Positions 18,701 through 28,016 of a DNA stretch of 47,158 nucleotides are shown piece after piece. This DNA is from Sergeia podlipaevii (Eukaryota; Euglenozoa; Kinetoplastea; Trypanosomatida; Trypanosomatidae), in the NCBI GenBank assembly GCA_030849805.1, contig JASANZ010002111.1, positions 1 to 47,158 on the forward strand, read 5' to 3'. Numbering within the stretch: position 1 is the stretch's first letter; every line of letters begins with the position of its first letter. The notes beneath the pieces are model-generated. The model was given only the letters and a program-made list of their open reading frames with translations. It did no database searches and was not told where the DNA came from. The position numbers and the translations under genes are program-made.

Positions 18701-20858
18701 TACGTAAGTCGCGATTTGGGGAGGTGGCAAACACCGGCGGCTGCACCGCCTGCGGGGCAGATAAACGATGGGAAGACGCCACACTACTGTTACCGTCAAC
18801 ACCTCCACTCATAACTGAGTCATTCGTCTCTGACTCACTCGCTGCCACCACGTAAGACCTGCGCCTCAAGGGCAGAGAAGACGCCACGCTGGAAACTGCA
18901 GAGGGAGTCTCTGAGATGATGGTCGCCGAGCCACGACGTGATGGAAGCCGCGAGGTGGACGTGGTACTCTCGCTATAGCTGGAAGGCGTGCTTTCTCCTC
19001 TTGCCTTGTCTTTATCAAAAGTACGCTCCTGCTGCTGTTGCAGTCGTGGTACCTGCGTTTGAGAGTAACGCCGGTTTGTGCTGCTTGGCTGCATGGGGTT
19101 CTCAGGGTTAAAGTGGCTAGGGTCCATGTGCTCTGGTTGTCTTCGCGTCGTGTGCGCGGTGGGTTTATCGCCTGCAGCGGACTTCGAAACTGGCTGTTCA
19201 TGAGGCCTCTCCCGAGATGCAGGGCGAGGACCATCATGATGCCGATCATTCCCGGCGCTTTCACTGTGGCCATGGCGATCCGCTGGCCTCTCCCTCTCCA
19301 CATTCCCACGACTCCCACGACGCTCATCCTCTGGGCTGGAAGGCTTTCGATCCGTCTCGTGCTTCTTGTGTTTGTCTTCGCGGGCACGATGCCGCTCTGC
19401 AGCACGCTCAGAGTGTCTGACGCTAGAGATCACACTGTTGTTGGAGTTCAAGTCATACGGTGAGCCATGACCCTTGTTGTTTCTTTGAATGGGCGACTGC
19501 TCCGGCCTGGTATGACGAGGGTGGTGCTCGTCGCGACTCCTGCGTCGTAACGTTGCACCACCACTGCGGCGATCGCGCTCCTCACCACTCTCTTCACTCT
19601 TTTGATCTTCCCTTCCATCCAAGAAGCGAAGGACTGGGGGCAGAGACACACCCTTGCGCCGTGCCATGTATCCCGCGATGGCGCGAAGCTCATCCTGACC
19701 AAATAGCTCAAAGTCATCTCCGTCTGGACGGCCAAGATTAAGCAAGGAAAAGCGAATCCCATTGATATCAAACGGAGACTTGAGGTGACTCACAGCACGC
19801 TTCGAGATAGAGGGCCAATAAGGAGGACCTCCCTCTTCAGGGCCCAGCACGCGCGGGTCAAAGTTCTTTACATCAGCAAGCACAATGGCTTCGTAGGACC
19901 GCTGTCCCAGTGGTTCAATCAGGTCCCTTTCAACAAACTGTTTGATGGCGTACGCAAGCACGTCACACGGAGTCTCAGCTTCCGCGGGTGGGGGATGCTG
20001 CTGCGAGTTGTCTGGTGAAGAGTTCCGTCGTTCCACATCATCATAACCTACTCCGCCCGCATCATTCTGGGTGACACCGAAAAGGGGAGCAAACGCCTCA
20101 TCACAGGCGACTTCGGCCGCCACACAACGCCCGGCAACAATAAAGCAGCGCAATGCCACAGGCATGCGAGGACTGAAGTCGTTGAGTAGCAGACACGGCG
20201 TAGCGTCGAGGGCTTCACGTAGACCACGATTGTTTTCAATGAGACTGAGCACGTCTGCGCCACAGCTACATGGAGATGCCACATAACTAAAACCGCCGAG
20301 ATCCGACTTCGATGCTCGCTGGTCCTCTGGGACGTGTGCTGGAGAAGGCACAAAGGCTCGAGCAAGTTCTGAGAGTGGGGCACGTACAGGAACTGTCTGT
20401 ACATAGAATCGTTTAAAATCAAAGCCGTTGATGGAGCTCTCGATCATCTCTGTACCCTTGCGCGACACCCTCCTTGGACATGGCACGACAGCAGAAAATG
20501 GGGTCTTGATAGCGACGTTCTCCATGTGATACCAATTGTCGATATCCACGTTCTCCCCGTGCTCGTCAATGCGGGCAACCCAGGAAGCAAAATCAGGGTT
20601 TGTGAGTGAATCAATAGCGCTGGATTCAATCGAGTTAGAGAGGACCTCCATATGCAAGCGCTGCTGCTCCTCCACGTAGTGAAACCGTTGCATTTCTTCA
20701 TTCCAGGCACCTTGCTTCTGCTCCACACGCTTGACTCTATCCAACAGCTCTCGGCCAGCTGCAACGAGCTTTTCGTAGTCCTCCGGAGTGACCTCTTTGG
20801 TGCTATCAGATGCGCGCCGGCTTCCGGACTTCTTCGGACTTGGGGTGAAAGAGCTCAT
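15789..20858 (-). CDS. Large protein with degenerate CDC123-like domain and long disordered tail
   Basis: 1689 residues from ATG 20858, chosen because a pyrimidine tract and CAG lie 12 bases upstream and the longer frame has no ATG. Residues 20-75 are a predicted coiled coil. Residues about 105-395 read like the CDC123/D123 ATP-grasp fold: NWYHMENVAIKTPFSAVVP (109-127) matches the family's opening WYP...TIKS...LP segment; LLLNDFSPRMPVALRCFIVAGR (223-244) matches the LREW...P..EFRCFV strand pair; LAYAIKQFVERDLI and YEAIVLADV match the next helix and DVY strand; FSLLNLGRPDGDDFELFGQDEL (370-391) matches IDFNP...LLF.W.EL. The metal-binding Asp and Asn of IDFNP appear to be Asn and Gly here, so ATP binding may be lost. 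Residues about 410-1689 are disordered, rich in Ser/Asp/Arg/His, with an acidic C-terminal coiled coil. True CDC123 assembles eIF2. Function here unknown. Confidence 0.72.
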   Translation of the reverse strand: MSSFTPSPKKSGSRRASDSTKEVTPEDYEKLVAAGRELLDRVKRVEQKQGAWNEEMQRFHYVEEQQRLHMEVLSNSIESSAIDSLTNPDFASWVARIDEHGENVDIDNWYHMENVAIKTPFSAVVPCPRRVSRKGTEMIESSINGFDFKRFYVQTVPVRAPLSELARAFVPSPAHVPEDQRASKSDLGGFSYVASPCSCGADVLSLIENNRGLREALDATPCLLLNDFSPRMPVALRCFIVAGRCVAAEVACDEAFAPLFGVTQNDAGGVGYDDVERRNSSPDNSQQHPPPAEAETPCDVLAYAIKQFVERDLIEPLGQRSYEAIVLADVKNFDPRVLGPEEGGPPYWPSISKRAVSHLKSPFDINGIRFSLLNLGRPDGDDFELFGQDELRAIAGYMARRKGVSLPPVLRFLDGREDQKSEESGEERDRRSGGATLRRRSRDEHHPRHTRPEQSPIQRNNKGHGSPYDLNSNNSVISSVRHSERAAERHRAREDKHKKHETDRKPSSPEDERRGSRGNVERERPADRHGHSESAGNDRHHDGPRPASRERPHEQPVSKSAAGDKPTAHTTRRQPEHMDPSHFNPENPMQPSSTNRRYSQTQVPRLQQQQERTFDKDKARGESTPSSYSESTTSTSRLPSRRGSATIISETPSAVSSVASSLPLRRRSYVVAASESETNDSVMSGGVDGNSSVASSHRLSAPQAVQPPVFATSPNRDLRNSTSDLIEPLPISKSLDVSHSISSPHVQSARDHKKPSSSTTKSVESANSGSSPAREPKRTDSDVPHSVHYGRTPSRNIISSEPQEEKKNPASAVKIASFTQPSVSGSESTATSANQQSYKPLAQAVVGDGSCRTGKGSSTAASLRTNSESCMMEEPKGRSNTRKPGSDAHSQGDRGSKTSIRENPTSTSASTVSDSHPVPPKPISERSSVSRHTRQSLADSAVTEITTEEFYIPVNVDPDMYQGYENPDDTGVQPPGSDCYSGRDQDQRIATDMPCSEQGGHQPYSGSDRAPTPPLAPRENEQGRYDPSGSSVFSSERGGAEGLPESEIQWADSPVGDSSLYSETPKDINACSPHTTATSTSSRSRPPQNEYVPRSEHPESTSAASDNKEEDYDAVDSDTQSVDVDGGDAASDESVEEEVVSVRITVEEVEVGSTIENVLSEEPTVQQNEGMQGVIDDSEPPHGSSGERRSDEWPNSEVAKSDHQWKQYVRKSRRSDSNGHAPSEGNSTISSQFSAHKSALGEDTIPDTTKQSEDLRSNVPHYPLVTTCDSVALGSDNGDGDAAYPEISAHLEAMQSSDAPSSTPSGIFSTGSGRPRGNYAQLHQHRAFPDAGFLERAEVGTLGSVRSQRSGMTDKSSRLSLGAQHPSLPVAENTEYAYEGDRAGNGVMPDDDTTSATPRSSAYYSAVDAESLSEAMWSQPPQLSDVGTVPSERSGAKPDGQKRGGNNDVRKNEEERQSPSCHAVSGPSHPSSTATSHAPPPSLRSDTQQPSAQEEAHMTREAKKNEEESSESEDSDDVVIDGMDEEEELDMLMADGGHLAYQEEVSQRHFTVAQPGLSESSVSHRNIPPANARYLVDSPDNASGHRQNRLHYDDNEEEDEEQQLDNDAGDDVLGEVLEDAEQLLDDMVQAQLVTALVSEQERRRREEDATELRKARMMAIAAVVTANAALETVQRVSKCRQGEMKNDDR

Positions 20859-21947
20859 AAATAGCAGGCGCTGTGAAAAAGAAGCAAAAGGCAAAAAAGA
20901 AGAACAATAAAAGATTAACAAAGAGCACACAGTAACTTTCTCAACAACGGTTAATGTCAAAACCTAAAAAAAGTGTAGCTTCTCCCCCTTTCCTCCCCTT
21001 TTGGACTTCAATCTCTTAAATGAAACACAGTGGGTACTCTCTCTCGCTTCTTAAAAGAAAAACACTCCCAAAAGAACGCAATGAAAAGTAAGAAGCGGCA
21101 AATATATATATATGTATATACAAATGTTGTGTGTAAATAGGAAGATACAACTTTAGATGTACACGCTTGTGAGAAAAATAAGGAAAAATAAAGAAAAGTT
21201 CACGACAATGGTTATAAACAATGAAGTACTTGAATGAAGAAAATAGTACCTGAACAGCACAAAAAAAAAGAGAGAGAGAGATGACACGGGAAAAGATGCT
21301 TAGTACATGCACTTGCAACGGGAAAAAATTTATACTTTAAAAGTTTTGTTTCTCTCTCTCACTTTATATATATATAGGTCTACAGTTCGAACTACAACAC
21401 ACGCAAACTATGATGTACAACTGAATATGTATATTAGTAAACACGAAGACACACAGAAATATTCACAATGATGAAAAGAAAAACGAACAACGTCGATGCT
21501 GTTCTAACCAACACACAGTACTACAAAAAAAAAAAATGAATAAAGATATCTAAGAATGGGTTGCTATAAGTGTGACTAGAATCCTTGTCTTATCTCTATC
21601 TTTTTAAAAGTGCTACATTCAAATGGAGAAAAAACGTAACAACAAGAGCAAAAAAAATAAATTCATTTTGAATACAATAGCAATCAATCTCAGCAGTCAA
21701 AGAAAGCAAAACAGACTCCAAATAAGCAACATAAAACACGCCAAGTACGACACAAAAAGGCATATTCTGCCCCTGTTCATGATCACAAATCATATCAAAA
21801 TACAACGGGAGTAAGCATTAATCTAGTGCATTTTGCAGAATGACAGAACAACGATTAATAAAGCAAATCAACAACTCAAAAGGATCCCGCTAAAGAAAAA
21901 AAAACACTCATTCATCACAATAGATGACATATACACACCCTACAAAT
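20859..21947. other. Intergenic region, no supported gene
   Basis: About 1.1 kb of AT-rich spacer with TA and GA/CT runs and A-tracts. Nothing gene-like was seen. Confidence 0.6.
20871..20905 (-). promoter_or_regulatory. Predicted spliced-leader acceptor of the CDC123-like gene
   Basis: Sense strand pyrimidine tract ends in CACAG, AG at 20871-20872, giving a 12-base leader before ATG 20858. Supports the chosen start. Confidence 0.5.
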
Positions 21948-23918
21948 TTACAGGTTGAGCAGCTTTTTAAGGTCCTTCTTGTTCACCTTGCCTGTGGCGT
22001 TGCGGGGGATTTCGGGAAGAAAGATGTACCGCTCAGGGCACTGGTACGGCGCCAGTAGCTTCAGCGCCACCGCCTTCAGCTCCGCAGTCACCTCGGGCGA
22101 CTCCACAGGCTTCTGATCACTGAATGATATCTTGCGCGCCTCCGCAGCGACAGGCTGCAGCGCGACGATGGCCACAACTGCCTCGCCGCGCACATCGTCC
22201 TTCGTGCCCACCACGGCAATCTCGTAGAACAGGTCCTTCCGAGACAGCAGTGCGGCCTCAATCTCCAGCGCCGATAACTTGTAACCCCGCGACTTGATAA
22301 TGTCAATGCTGGAGCGGCCCAAGATCGTGAACACAGCGGGCTTGCCAGCCTCCTTCGGAAGCTTCACGCCGACGGTGTCGCCCGTGTCAAACAGACGCAC
22401 ACCCGCGTCGTTCGTGCGCAGCTCCTTCTTCGTAGCAGTGGGGTTGTTCCAGTATCGATCAAACAGCGACTCGGAAGCAATGGCAAGCGCGCCAACGTCG
22501 TCGTACTGCGCCTCCTTCACAGCGCGCTCTGTGTTTTCCTCCTCTGCACCCTTCGGGTGGTACACAAACGCAGTCACCGTCGGCAGTGGGGAGCCAACGG
22601 TGCCGGGGTGACGGTCGCTGAGTGGCCGCAGCGGCTGGCTCAGTGCTATGCCTATCTCCGTCATGCCGTAGCGCTCCAGCAGCGTGTGGCCTGAGATCTC
22701 ACGAAACTGATTCAACGTCGGTACAGGCAGCGCCGCGCTTCCACACACCATCAAGCGAATCTGTTCCGAGCAGACCTTCTTGAATCCTGTACGTTCAATA
22801 CTGGAAAAGCTTTGGTTCACTGCTGCAATCAACCTTGTATAGATAGTGGGAACTGCCATGAAGAGGGTGATGTCCCCCTGCTCTAGGCGGTGTGCAATGC
22901 GCGCAGGATTGTCAAACTTCGTCATCACACACCGCGCGCCAGAGGCAAGGGAGCACAGCAGTACGTTCACGAGTCCGTGGACGTGATGCACGGGAAGCAC
23001 ATGAAGGATGCTATCGTCGCTCCGCCACTCCCACGCATCCTGCAGCACCTTCACCATGTTGCCCACGCTGGCGTGTGTGTGCACCACGCCCTTGGGCCGT
23101 GCAGTAGTGCCGGAAGTATAAATCATGAGGCAGTCATCGTGCAGCTTCGGCATTGATTCAGGGGATTCATAACGGCGACGAAATAAAACATTTAACTTAT
23201 CAATGTTATCTGTGTCGAACTGAAGAGGCACAGAGTCCGTAGATGGTGCTGCTGCAACTTCTCCAAGAAGTATTTCAAAGTCCACAACTGTTTCTACCTT
23301 GTAGGTATTTGTAGGCCTCTGTGGAACAATTTTATCGATATCCTTCAGAGTTCTTATGTAGAGCTCCTCGTAGTTACTAGGGAACTTGTCCTTAAGAAGC
23401 GCAGTCTCGCCGAGCAGCATGTGGCTGCCGCTGTGCTCCAGGACATACATGAGCTCGTCATCGTAGCGCTGTGAGACGGACATGGGGGTGGCAAGCATGT
23501 TCGTGGCCCAGCACGCCAGCAGTGACACCACGTATGTGTATCCGGGACCGCACATGAGCGATGTGTTGTAGAATCCAGTGTCCTGCATGCAGTCGCAGCT
23601 TGGGGTGCGCTCACCCTGCGTGTAGATGCTGCGCACGTGTTCCGGCTTGCTGGGCTGCACCCAGCTCAGGGAAGGCTCCCCGCGCGCCTTACAGAGCGCC
23701 TCGCGACGCCGCACAAGCACGTCAGCGGCCGCAACAACGTCCCGCTGCAGCTGGCCGTACGTAAAGTTGCGCGGCGCCGGGCCACTCGCCGGCAGCTCTG
23801 TCACCACAGCCACCTTGTCAGCTGGTGCCTCGAAGACGCTCTGCAGCACGCGGTTGTACGCAAATAGTGACGCATAGGGCACCTTCGCCAGGAGAGGCCG
23901 GTGAAGCGCACGGAACAT
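21948..23918 (-). CDS. ACSF3-type malonyl-CoA (methylmalonyl-CoA) synthetase
   Basis: 656 residues from ATG 23918. An adenylate-forming acyl-CoA synthetase with all core motifs: P-loop YTSGTTARPKG (267-277), ERYGMTE (415-421), DTGD (511-514), hinge and A8 loop RSSIDIIKSRGYKLS (535-549) and the C-terminal catalytic lysine K644 in NATGKVNK. The stretches LHVLPVHHVHGLVNVLLCSL, ITLFMAVPTIYTRLI and HTLLERYGMTEIGIALS closely follow ACSF3, the mitochondrial malonyl-CoA synthetase, and not long-chain acyl-CoA synthetases. The basic, Arg/Ala-rich start (MFRALHRPLLAK) fits a mitochondrial presequence. Known role of the family: malonate + CoA + ATP to malonyl-CoA, feeding mitochondrial type II fatty acid (lipoate) synthesis. 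It is longer than human ACSF3 by about 80 residues because of inserts at about 75-110 and 200-255. It lies next to ETF alpha, another mitochondrial protein. Confidence 0.9.
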   Translation of the reverse strand: MFRALHRPLLAKVPYASLFAYNRVLQSVFEAPADKVAVVTELPASGPAPRNFTYGQLQRDVVAAADVLVRRREALCKARGEPSLSWVQPSKPEHVRSIYTQGERTPSCDCMQDTGFYNTSLMCGPGYTYVVSLLACWATNMLATPMSVSQRYDDELMYVLEHSGSHMLLGETALLKDKFPSNYEELYIRTLKDIDKIVPQRPTNTYKVETVVDFEILLGEVAAAPSTDSVPLQFDTDNIDKLNVLFRRRYESPESMPKLHDDCLMIYTSGTTARPKGVVHTHASVGNMVKVLQDAWEWRSDDSILHVLPVHHVHGLVNVLLCSLASGARCVMTKFDNPARIAHRLEQGDITLFMAVPTIYTRLIAAVNQSFSSIERTGFKKVCSEQIRLMVCGSAALPVPTLNQFREISGHTLLERYGMTEIGIALSQPLRPLSDRHPGTVGSPLPTVTAFVYHPKGAEEENTERAVKEAQYDDVGALAIASESLFDRYWNNPTATKKELRTNDAGVRLFDTGDTVGVKLPKEAGKPAVFTILGRSSIDIIKSRGYKLSALEIEAALLSRKDLFYEIAVVGTKDDVRGEAVVAIVALQPVAAEARKISFSDQKPVESPEVTAELKAVALKLLAPYQCPERYIFLPEIPRNATGKVNKKDLKKLLNL

Positions 23919-25014
23919 CGCAGACAGAGATTAGGGGTTTTTAATGTATATTCTATTTCTGTGTTGTTCGATATGAGGCTGTTTGTGTTCAACGGTAAGA
24001 AAAGAGAGCGGCAAAGAGACTGTAGCAAAAATCATGCACTGAAACATAAGATAAAGAATAAAATAGTGAACACAATGAACAAAGCGCACAGAGGGGTCAT
24101 CTTCCGTTTTCTTCACAATGAAGAAAATGATTCCCGTCATTTCCTTCATCTCTCTCTCTCTCTAGTTACGCACCGCTTGATGTCTCCCAATTGCATTGCG
24201 GAGTTGATATGTATATATATATTGCTTTTTTTTATTATTCTCTGTGTGTGTTGAGGTCAATTTCCACAAATGGATGAAAAAGTGCGGCGCGTGTATCCAT
24301 GTCAACAGAAAGAAAAAAAGAATAACAAAAATGAAAGTCATACGTTCCCCCAAAGACATACTTAAAACTATCAACCCCCCAAGGATTGCATACTTTCAGA
24401 CACAAACAAGGAAAAGAAAACTTCTAACAACGCTTGGCATGTTTTGACGCATGTGCCCTGTATTACGTTAAACATATATATATATATACACGATCGTTAC
24501 ACACTCTCCAGCAGATATGTATAGATATAGAGAGAAGAGGCAAGCTAAAATGATTTCCTTCTATAAAAGAAAAAAAATACGCTGTCAAGATATAATTAAT
24601 AGAAGTGTTCATCTCGATACAGATGTATATATAGATATATATAGATGTATTAGCAATGAAGGAAAAATAAATCGTACTCCTCGTAAACGCTCAGACACAC
24701 ACACAGACACACACATTCCCCAAACTAATGAATAACAAAAGAAAAAAAAAAGGCCGATGAAGTCGCATTGAAGCAAGCCAAAAGGTATAAGAGAAAAAAA
24801 TATGAGTCAACTGTCAGTACGGGTGTATTCACTGAAAAGGCAAGACGACAAACAAGTAAGTGGTACGTAGTGTACAAAAGTATAGCACAACATCAATGTC
24901 ATCGTACATGTGCGTCATTCACAGAAGGCTGCCCTGTGGATGAACAGTTGCTAAGGTCCACAACATCCCATACCTGGCCAGAGAACTTTTCTTTCCCTCT
25001 TGCTTGTTCTGTGC
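23919..25014. other. Intergenic region, no supported gene
   Basis: About 1.1 kb of spacer, AT-rich with CT/GA, TA and CA runs. The stretch at about 24880-25000 is less AT-rich and is probably the 3' UTR of ETF alpha. No gene seen. Confidence 0.6.
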
Positions 25015-25989
25015 TTACTTCTGGCTGCTCTTCACCTTCTCTGCGAGGGCGGGCACAACCTTGAAGAGGTCCTCCACAATACCGTAATCGGCAATCTGGA
25101 AGAAGGGAGCTTCCTCATCGGTGTTCACCACAGCAATGACCTTGCTGTCTTTCATACCGGCAATGTGCTGAATGGCACCAGACACGCCACAGGCAAGGTA
25201 GAAGTTGGGTGCCACCGTCTTGCCGGTCTGGCCAATTTGCATCTCATTGGGCACATAGCCAGCGTCCACGACGGCACGGGTGGCGCCAACAGCCGCCTTG
25301 AGAGGTGCGGCGAGGTCGTAGAGAATCTTAAAATTCTCACCGTTCTTGATACCACGTCCGCCCGTAATGATGGTGGCAGCTGTGGTCAGGTCTGGCTTAT
25401 CAGAGCTGCTAAGCTGATCCTCCACAAAGGTGGCCTTACCGTTGGGTGCGACGGCGGGGAAGTCAGCGCACTTAGCGCTGCCGCCTTCGGTTGCTGCACG
25501 ATCAAAGGCCGTGCCACGCACCGTGCAATACTTGACCTTGTCGCTCGACTTGATAGTAGAGACGGCGTTACCAGCGTACATGAGGCGCACAAAGGTGTTC
25601 TCATCCTTGATTTCAGTGATCTCAGAAATGGGCATGCACTTCTGCTTGGCAGCCGCACGGGGGATAATGTTCTTGCCAAAAGCAGAGGTGCCAGCGAAGA
25701 CGTGGGTGTAGCCGTTGGCGTTCACTGCAGAGTCAATCAAGGGAGCGTACTCCTCGGGAAGGCCGTGATCGTACTGCTCACCAGCAGTCACGAGGACCTC
25801 GCTAACGGACGCCGTCTTGGCGAGGATATCAGCGTACTGCTTCACATCCTTACCGGCGATGAGAGCGGTGACAGGTCCGACCTTGGCGGCGGCCGTGATG
25901 GCGGAGAACGTGGCAGGAGCAATCTTGCCGTTGACCACCTCAGCGACCACGAGAGACTTTCCGAGACGAACAGAAGCAAGGCGGAACAT
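25015..25989 (-). CDS. ETFA: Electron transfer flavoprotein alpha subunit
   Basis: 324 residues from ATG 25989. The N-terminal part (12-190) is the alpha/beta nucleotide-like domain and the C-terminal part (200-324) is the FAD-binding domain, with GGRGIK at 210-215, the loop QIGQTGKTVAPNFYLACGVS, and the family signature LACGVSGAIQHIAGM at 265-279, then VNTDEEAPFFQIADYGIVED. Length is normal. The start MFRLASVRLGK is a short mitochondrial presequence. With the beta subunit it carries electrons from acyl-CoA dehydrogenases and other matrix flavoenzymes to ETF:ubiquinone oxidoreductase. The beta subunit is not in the window. Codon use is strongly G+C biased compared with its flanks, as for a highly expressed gene. 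A clear trans-splice acceptor sits 21 bases upstream. Confidence 0.97.
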   Translation of the reverse strand: MFRLASVRLGKSLVVAEVVNGKIAPATFSAITAAAKVGPVTALIAGKDVKQYADILAKTASVSEVLVTAGEQYDHGLPEEYAPLIDSAVNANGYTHVFAGTSAFGKNIIPRAAAKQKCMPISEITEIKDENTFVRLMYAGNAVSTIKSSDKVKYCTVRGTAFDRAATEGGSAKCADFPAVAPNGKATFVEDQLSSSDKPDLTTAATIITGGRGIKNGENFKILYDLAAPLKAAVGATRAVVDAGYVPNEMQIGQTGKTVAPNFYLACGVSGAIQHIAGMKDSKVIAVVNTDEEAPFFQIADYGIVEDLFKVVPALAEKVKSSQK

Positions 25990-26010
25990 GTTGCTTTAAT
26001 AAAAAAGACT

Positions 26011-26032
26011 CTGAAAAGAAAGAGAAAATAAA
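26011..26032 (-). promoter_or_regulatory. Predicted spliced-leader acceptor of ETFA
   Basis: Sense strand TTTTCTCTTTCTTTTCAG with AG at 26011-26012; leader of 21 bases to ATG 25989. The cleanest acceptor in the window. Confidence 0.6.
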
Positions 26033-26996
26033 TAAATAAGTATATATATAAGCGTTTATTTCTCGTACGCTAGAGAATTTTTTTCAAGCAGACTTGTATG
26101 ATGTTTCGATGGTGTGTAGGTATATTTTCTATTGTTGCAAGGTAGCATGAAATAAAAAATGTTGTGTCGTTTACAAGAGAAACATTATATATATATAAAG
26201 AGAGAGAAAGTTGCGAGTATGGGAAGAATATACAAATATTGAAGCAGACACACCCCAGAAGAAGCATTTAAGATACAAACTCCATCCTTGTGTGTCGTAG
26301 CACATGAAGATGAGTAACTCACATGTATATTTCCCCGCTACATTTTACGTAAACGTGCGCACAAGTGTGTGCATTAATATATATAAATTCTTCTTTTCTA
26401 TTCACTGCTCGAATACTGCACAGTTCCTGCGAGAAGAATTCGCTTTCTCTTCTTTGTGCCACTTGGGATACTAGCAACGGTATATATAGAGGAGAAAAGG
26501 AACATATCATATATCACCTTATCACATAATGCATGTGTCAAACAACAAGTGGCATTTCGCAAATGAAAAGAAAAAAAATGATGCTGATATAATATCTCAA
26601 TAGTGCATTCAACAGTACCGCATAAATACAAACACGCGCAAACAAACAAACAAAAAGAAGGAGTAGGTAAAAAGACATTGGGCATCATCCCGCTATCAGC
26701 AGAAACTGGCTCAACACGTTCACGTTTGCCTTGTGAAAAAAGGAACAACAAAAAAATGAAATGGCTTTCATATTGTTTCACCCTCCTCATGAGCCTATGC
26801 CCATACATCGCGAGAGCTGGGCCGTTGTCTTCTCTTCCACTGTCTTCTTACTCTCACTATTCAGTCATAAGAACCCTCTGTGTTTCAGCTATAATAAAAA
26901 TAAAAAAATAAATAAATAGAAAGTAAGCACCGTGAATCAATAATATATAAACGATTTCAAAAGAGATCGTAACCCTCTCCCTCCTTACACACATAA

Positions 26997-27031
26997 CAAC
27001 AACGACAACAACAACAACAACATAATAACAA
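26997..27031. repeat. AAC trinucleotide-rich tract
   Basis: Interrupted AAC units on the plus strand (TTG on the sense strand), one of about ten such tracts in the spacers. Confidence 0.8.
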
Positions 27032-27242
27032 CAAAAAAAAAATCAAAGCAAACTGTAAAAACAACAACCAAATATGTAAATAGAATTGTAGCAGAGTGAG
27101 CACAGTAAAGCAAATGCGCATTCTCTCCTGTATTCTATCATTCCACTTTTTTAAAAAACCATATATCATCACCCATGTGTATCTCGCATCCTGATTAAAG
27201 AGACGTTTCTCGCTGCTCGTCTTTTCCATGTTAACAAGAGCG

Positions 27243-27279
27243 ATCCATGTGCTCCTCCGGGGAGCACGCCATTCAGGAT
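27243..27279. other. Hairpin: 7-bp perfect stem with lower 4-bp stem
   Basis: GTGCTCC (27249-27255) pairs perfectly with GGAGCAC (27261-27267) around a 5-base loop. ATCC (27243-27246) pairs with GGAT (27276-27279) below an unequal internal loop. The shape recalls a single-hairpin H/ACA RNA, but no clear AGA or ACA box was found on either strand. Confidence 0.35.
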
Positions 27280-27794
27280 ATCAGCCACCACCACAACAAG
27301 AAGAAAACGCATACCACACTACACAGTTGTCTTCCTTCACAACTATGCACCTGGTAAAGAGTTAAACACAAAAAAATAGGAATTTTTTCAAAAAAAAAAA
27401 ATAGTATGTATCCCTACAATAAGAAGACAGATATATGTATACCCAATTCCCCTTAAACACTTCTTCTCGATTGTGTCGGCAAAAAGGGAACTTGCAAAAG
27501 ATTACTTTTTTTTTCCTTTTCAAGGTTTGGTTACATATTCCTATTTTCCCCCCTTTTCTCTCCCCTACCCACGTCTTCGTCCTCCTTTTGGGAGGTCTGC
27601 TTTCTTTTTTATTATTATTATTCTTACGGAGAATTTACGACAACTGGCAAACATATCCTGAGTTTTGCCTTTGCTTTCCCCTTTTTTTCCTATCATCCTA
27701 GTCTCCCTGCCTTCTCTTCTTTTTTTTTCCTTTACATTAGATCACACTTTCAGAGGAAGTAGAGGAAGAAAGGAGTGTTATATATAAAGGATAG

Positions 27795-27849
27795 ATCATT
27801 GCAGATGCACTGGGCCACTGCAGTCGAGCGTGCCGCAAGATGCAATGAT
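27795..27849. other. Hairpin: 9-bp perfect inverted repeat
   Basis: ATCATTGCA (27795-27803) and TGCAATGAT (27841-27849) are exact reverse complements. Inside, GCAC (27807-27810) can pair with GTGC (27830-27833). The patch is G+C rich compared with its flanks. Candidate structured RNA or UTR element. Confidence 0.35.
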
Positions 27850-27975
27850 GTTAATAGAAAAAATCATCCAAAATAGCAACAATAACAACAAAAAAAAGAT
27901 GAAAGGAGAAGGAGAGTAGGCAGATTGAGAAAAAGGAAGAGGAAAAGAGACAAAGCCACGCGTGCATGAGACGCT

Positions 27976-28010
27976 GCCCAACTGTCATATAATACCGCAC
28001 AGCTTCGGGC
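27976..28010. other. Hairpin just downstream of the eight-TM gene
   Basis: GCCC (27976-27979) pairs with GGGC (28007-28010), and CTGT (27982-27985) with ACAG (27999-28002), with AA/TT pairs between and two bulges; loop of 13 bases. It ends 6 bases after the stop of the upstream gene in transcription order, so it would be in that gene's 3' UTR. Confidence 0.35.
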
Positions 28011-28016
28011 AAAATT

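Larger units (their letters stand above)
25990..28016. other. Two-kilobase gene-free gap with structured patches
   Basis: The longest spacer in the window. Most of it is AT-rich with AAC runs (26997-27031). No open frame in it shows a domain or coding composition. Three G+C-richer patches form hairpins (27243-27279, 27795-27849, 27976-28010) and are listed separately. It may hold small RNAs or long UTRs. Confidence 0.6.

Noticed and set aside
21385..21395. GTTCGAACT resembling a tRNA B box
   Set aside because: Flanking bases do not form a T-stem, and no A box or acceptor stem could be built.
25000..26031. 343-codon plus-strand frame opposite ETF alpha
   Set aside because: Antisense shadow of a strongly codon-biased gene; ETF alpha is unmistakable on the minus strand.
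26398..26808. 136-codon minus-strand frame in the 2-kb gap
   Set aside because: No domain, biased composition and codon use like non-coding AT-rich DNA.
27166..27174. GTGATGA C-box-like motif on the minus strand
   Set aside because: No CTGA D box within 100 bases downstream on the same strand.
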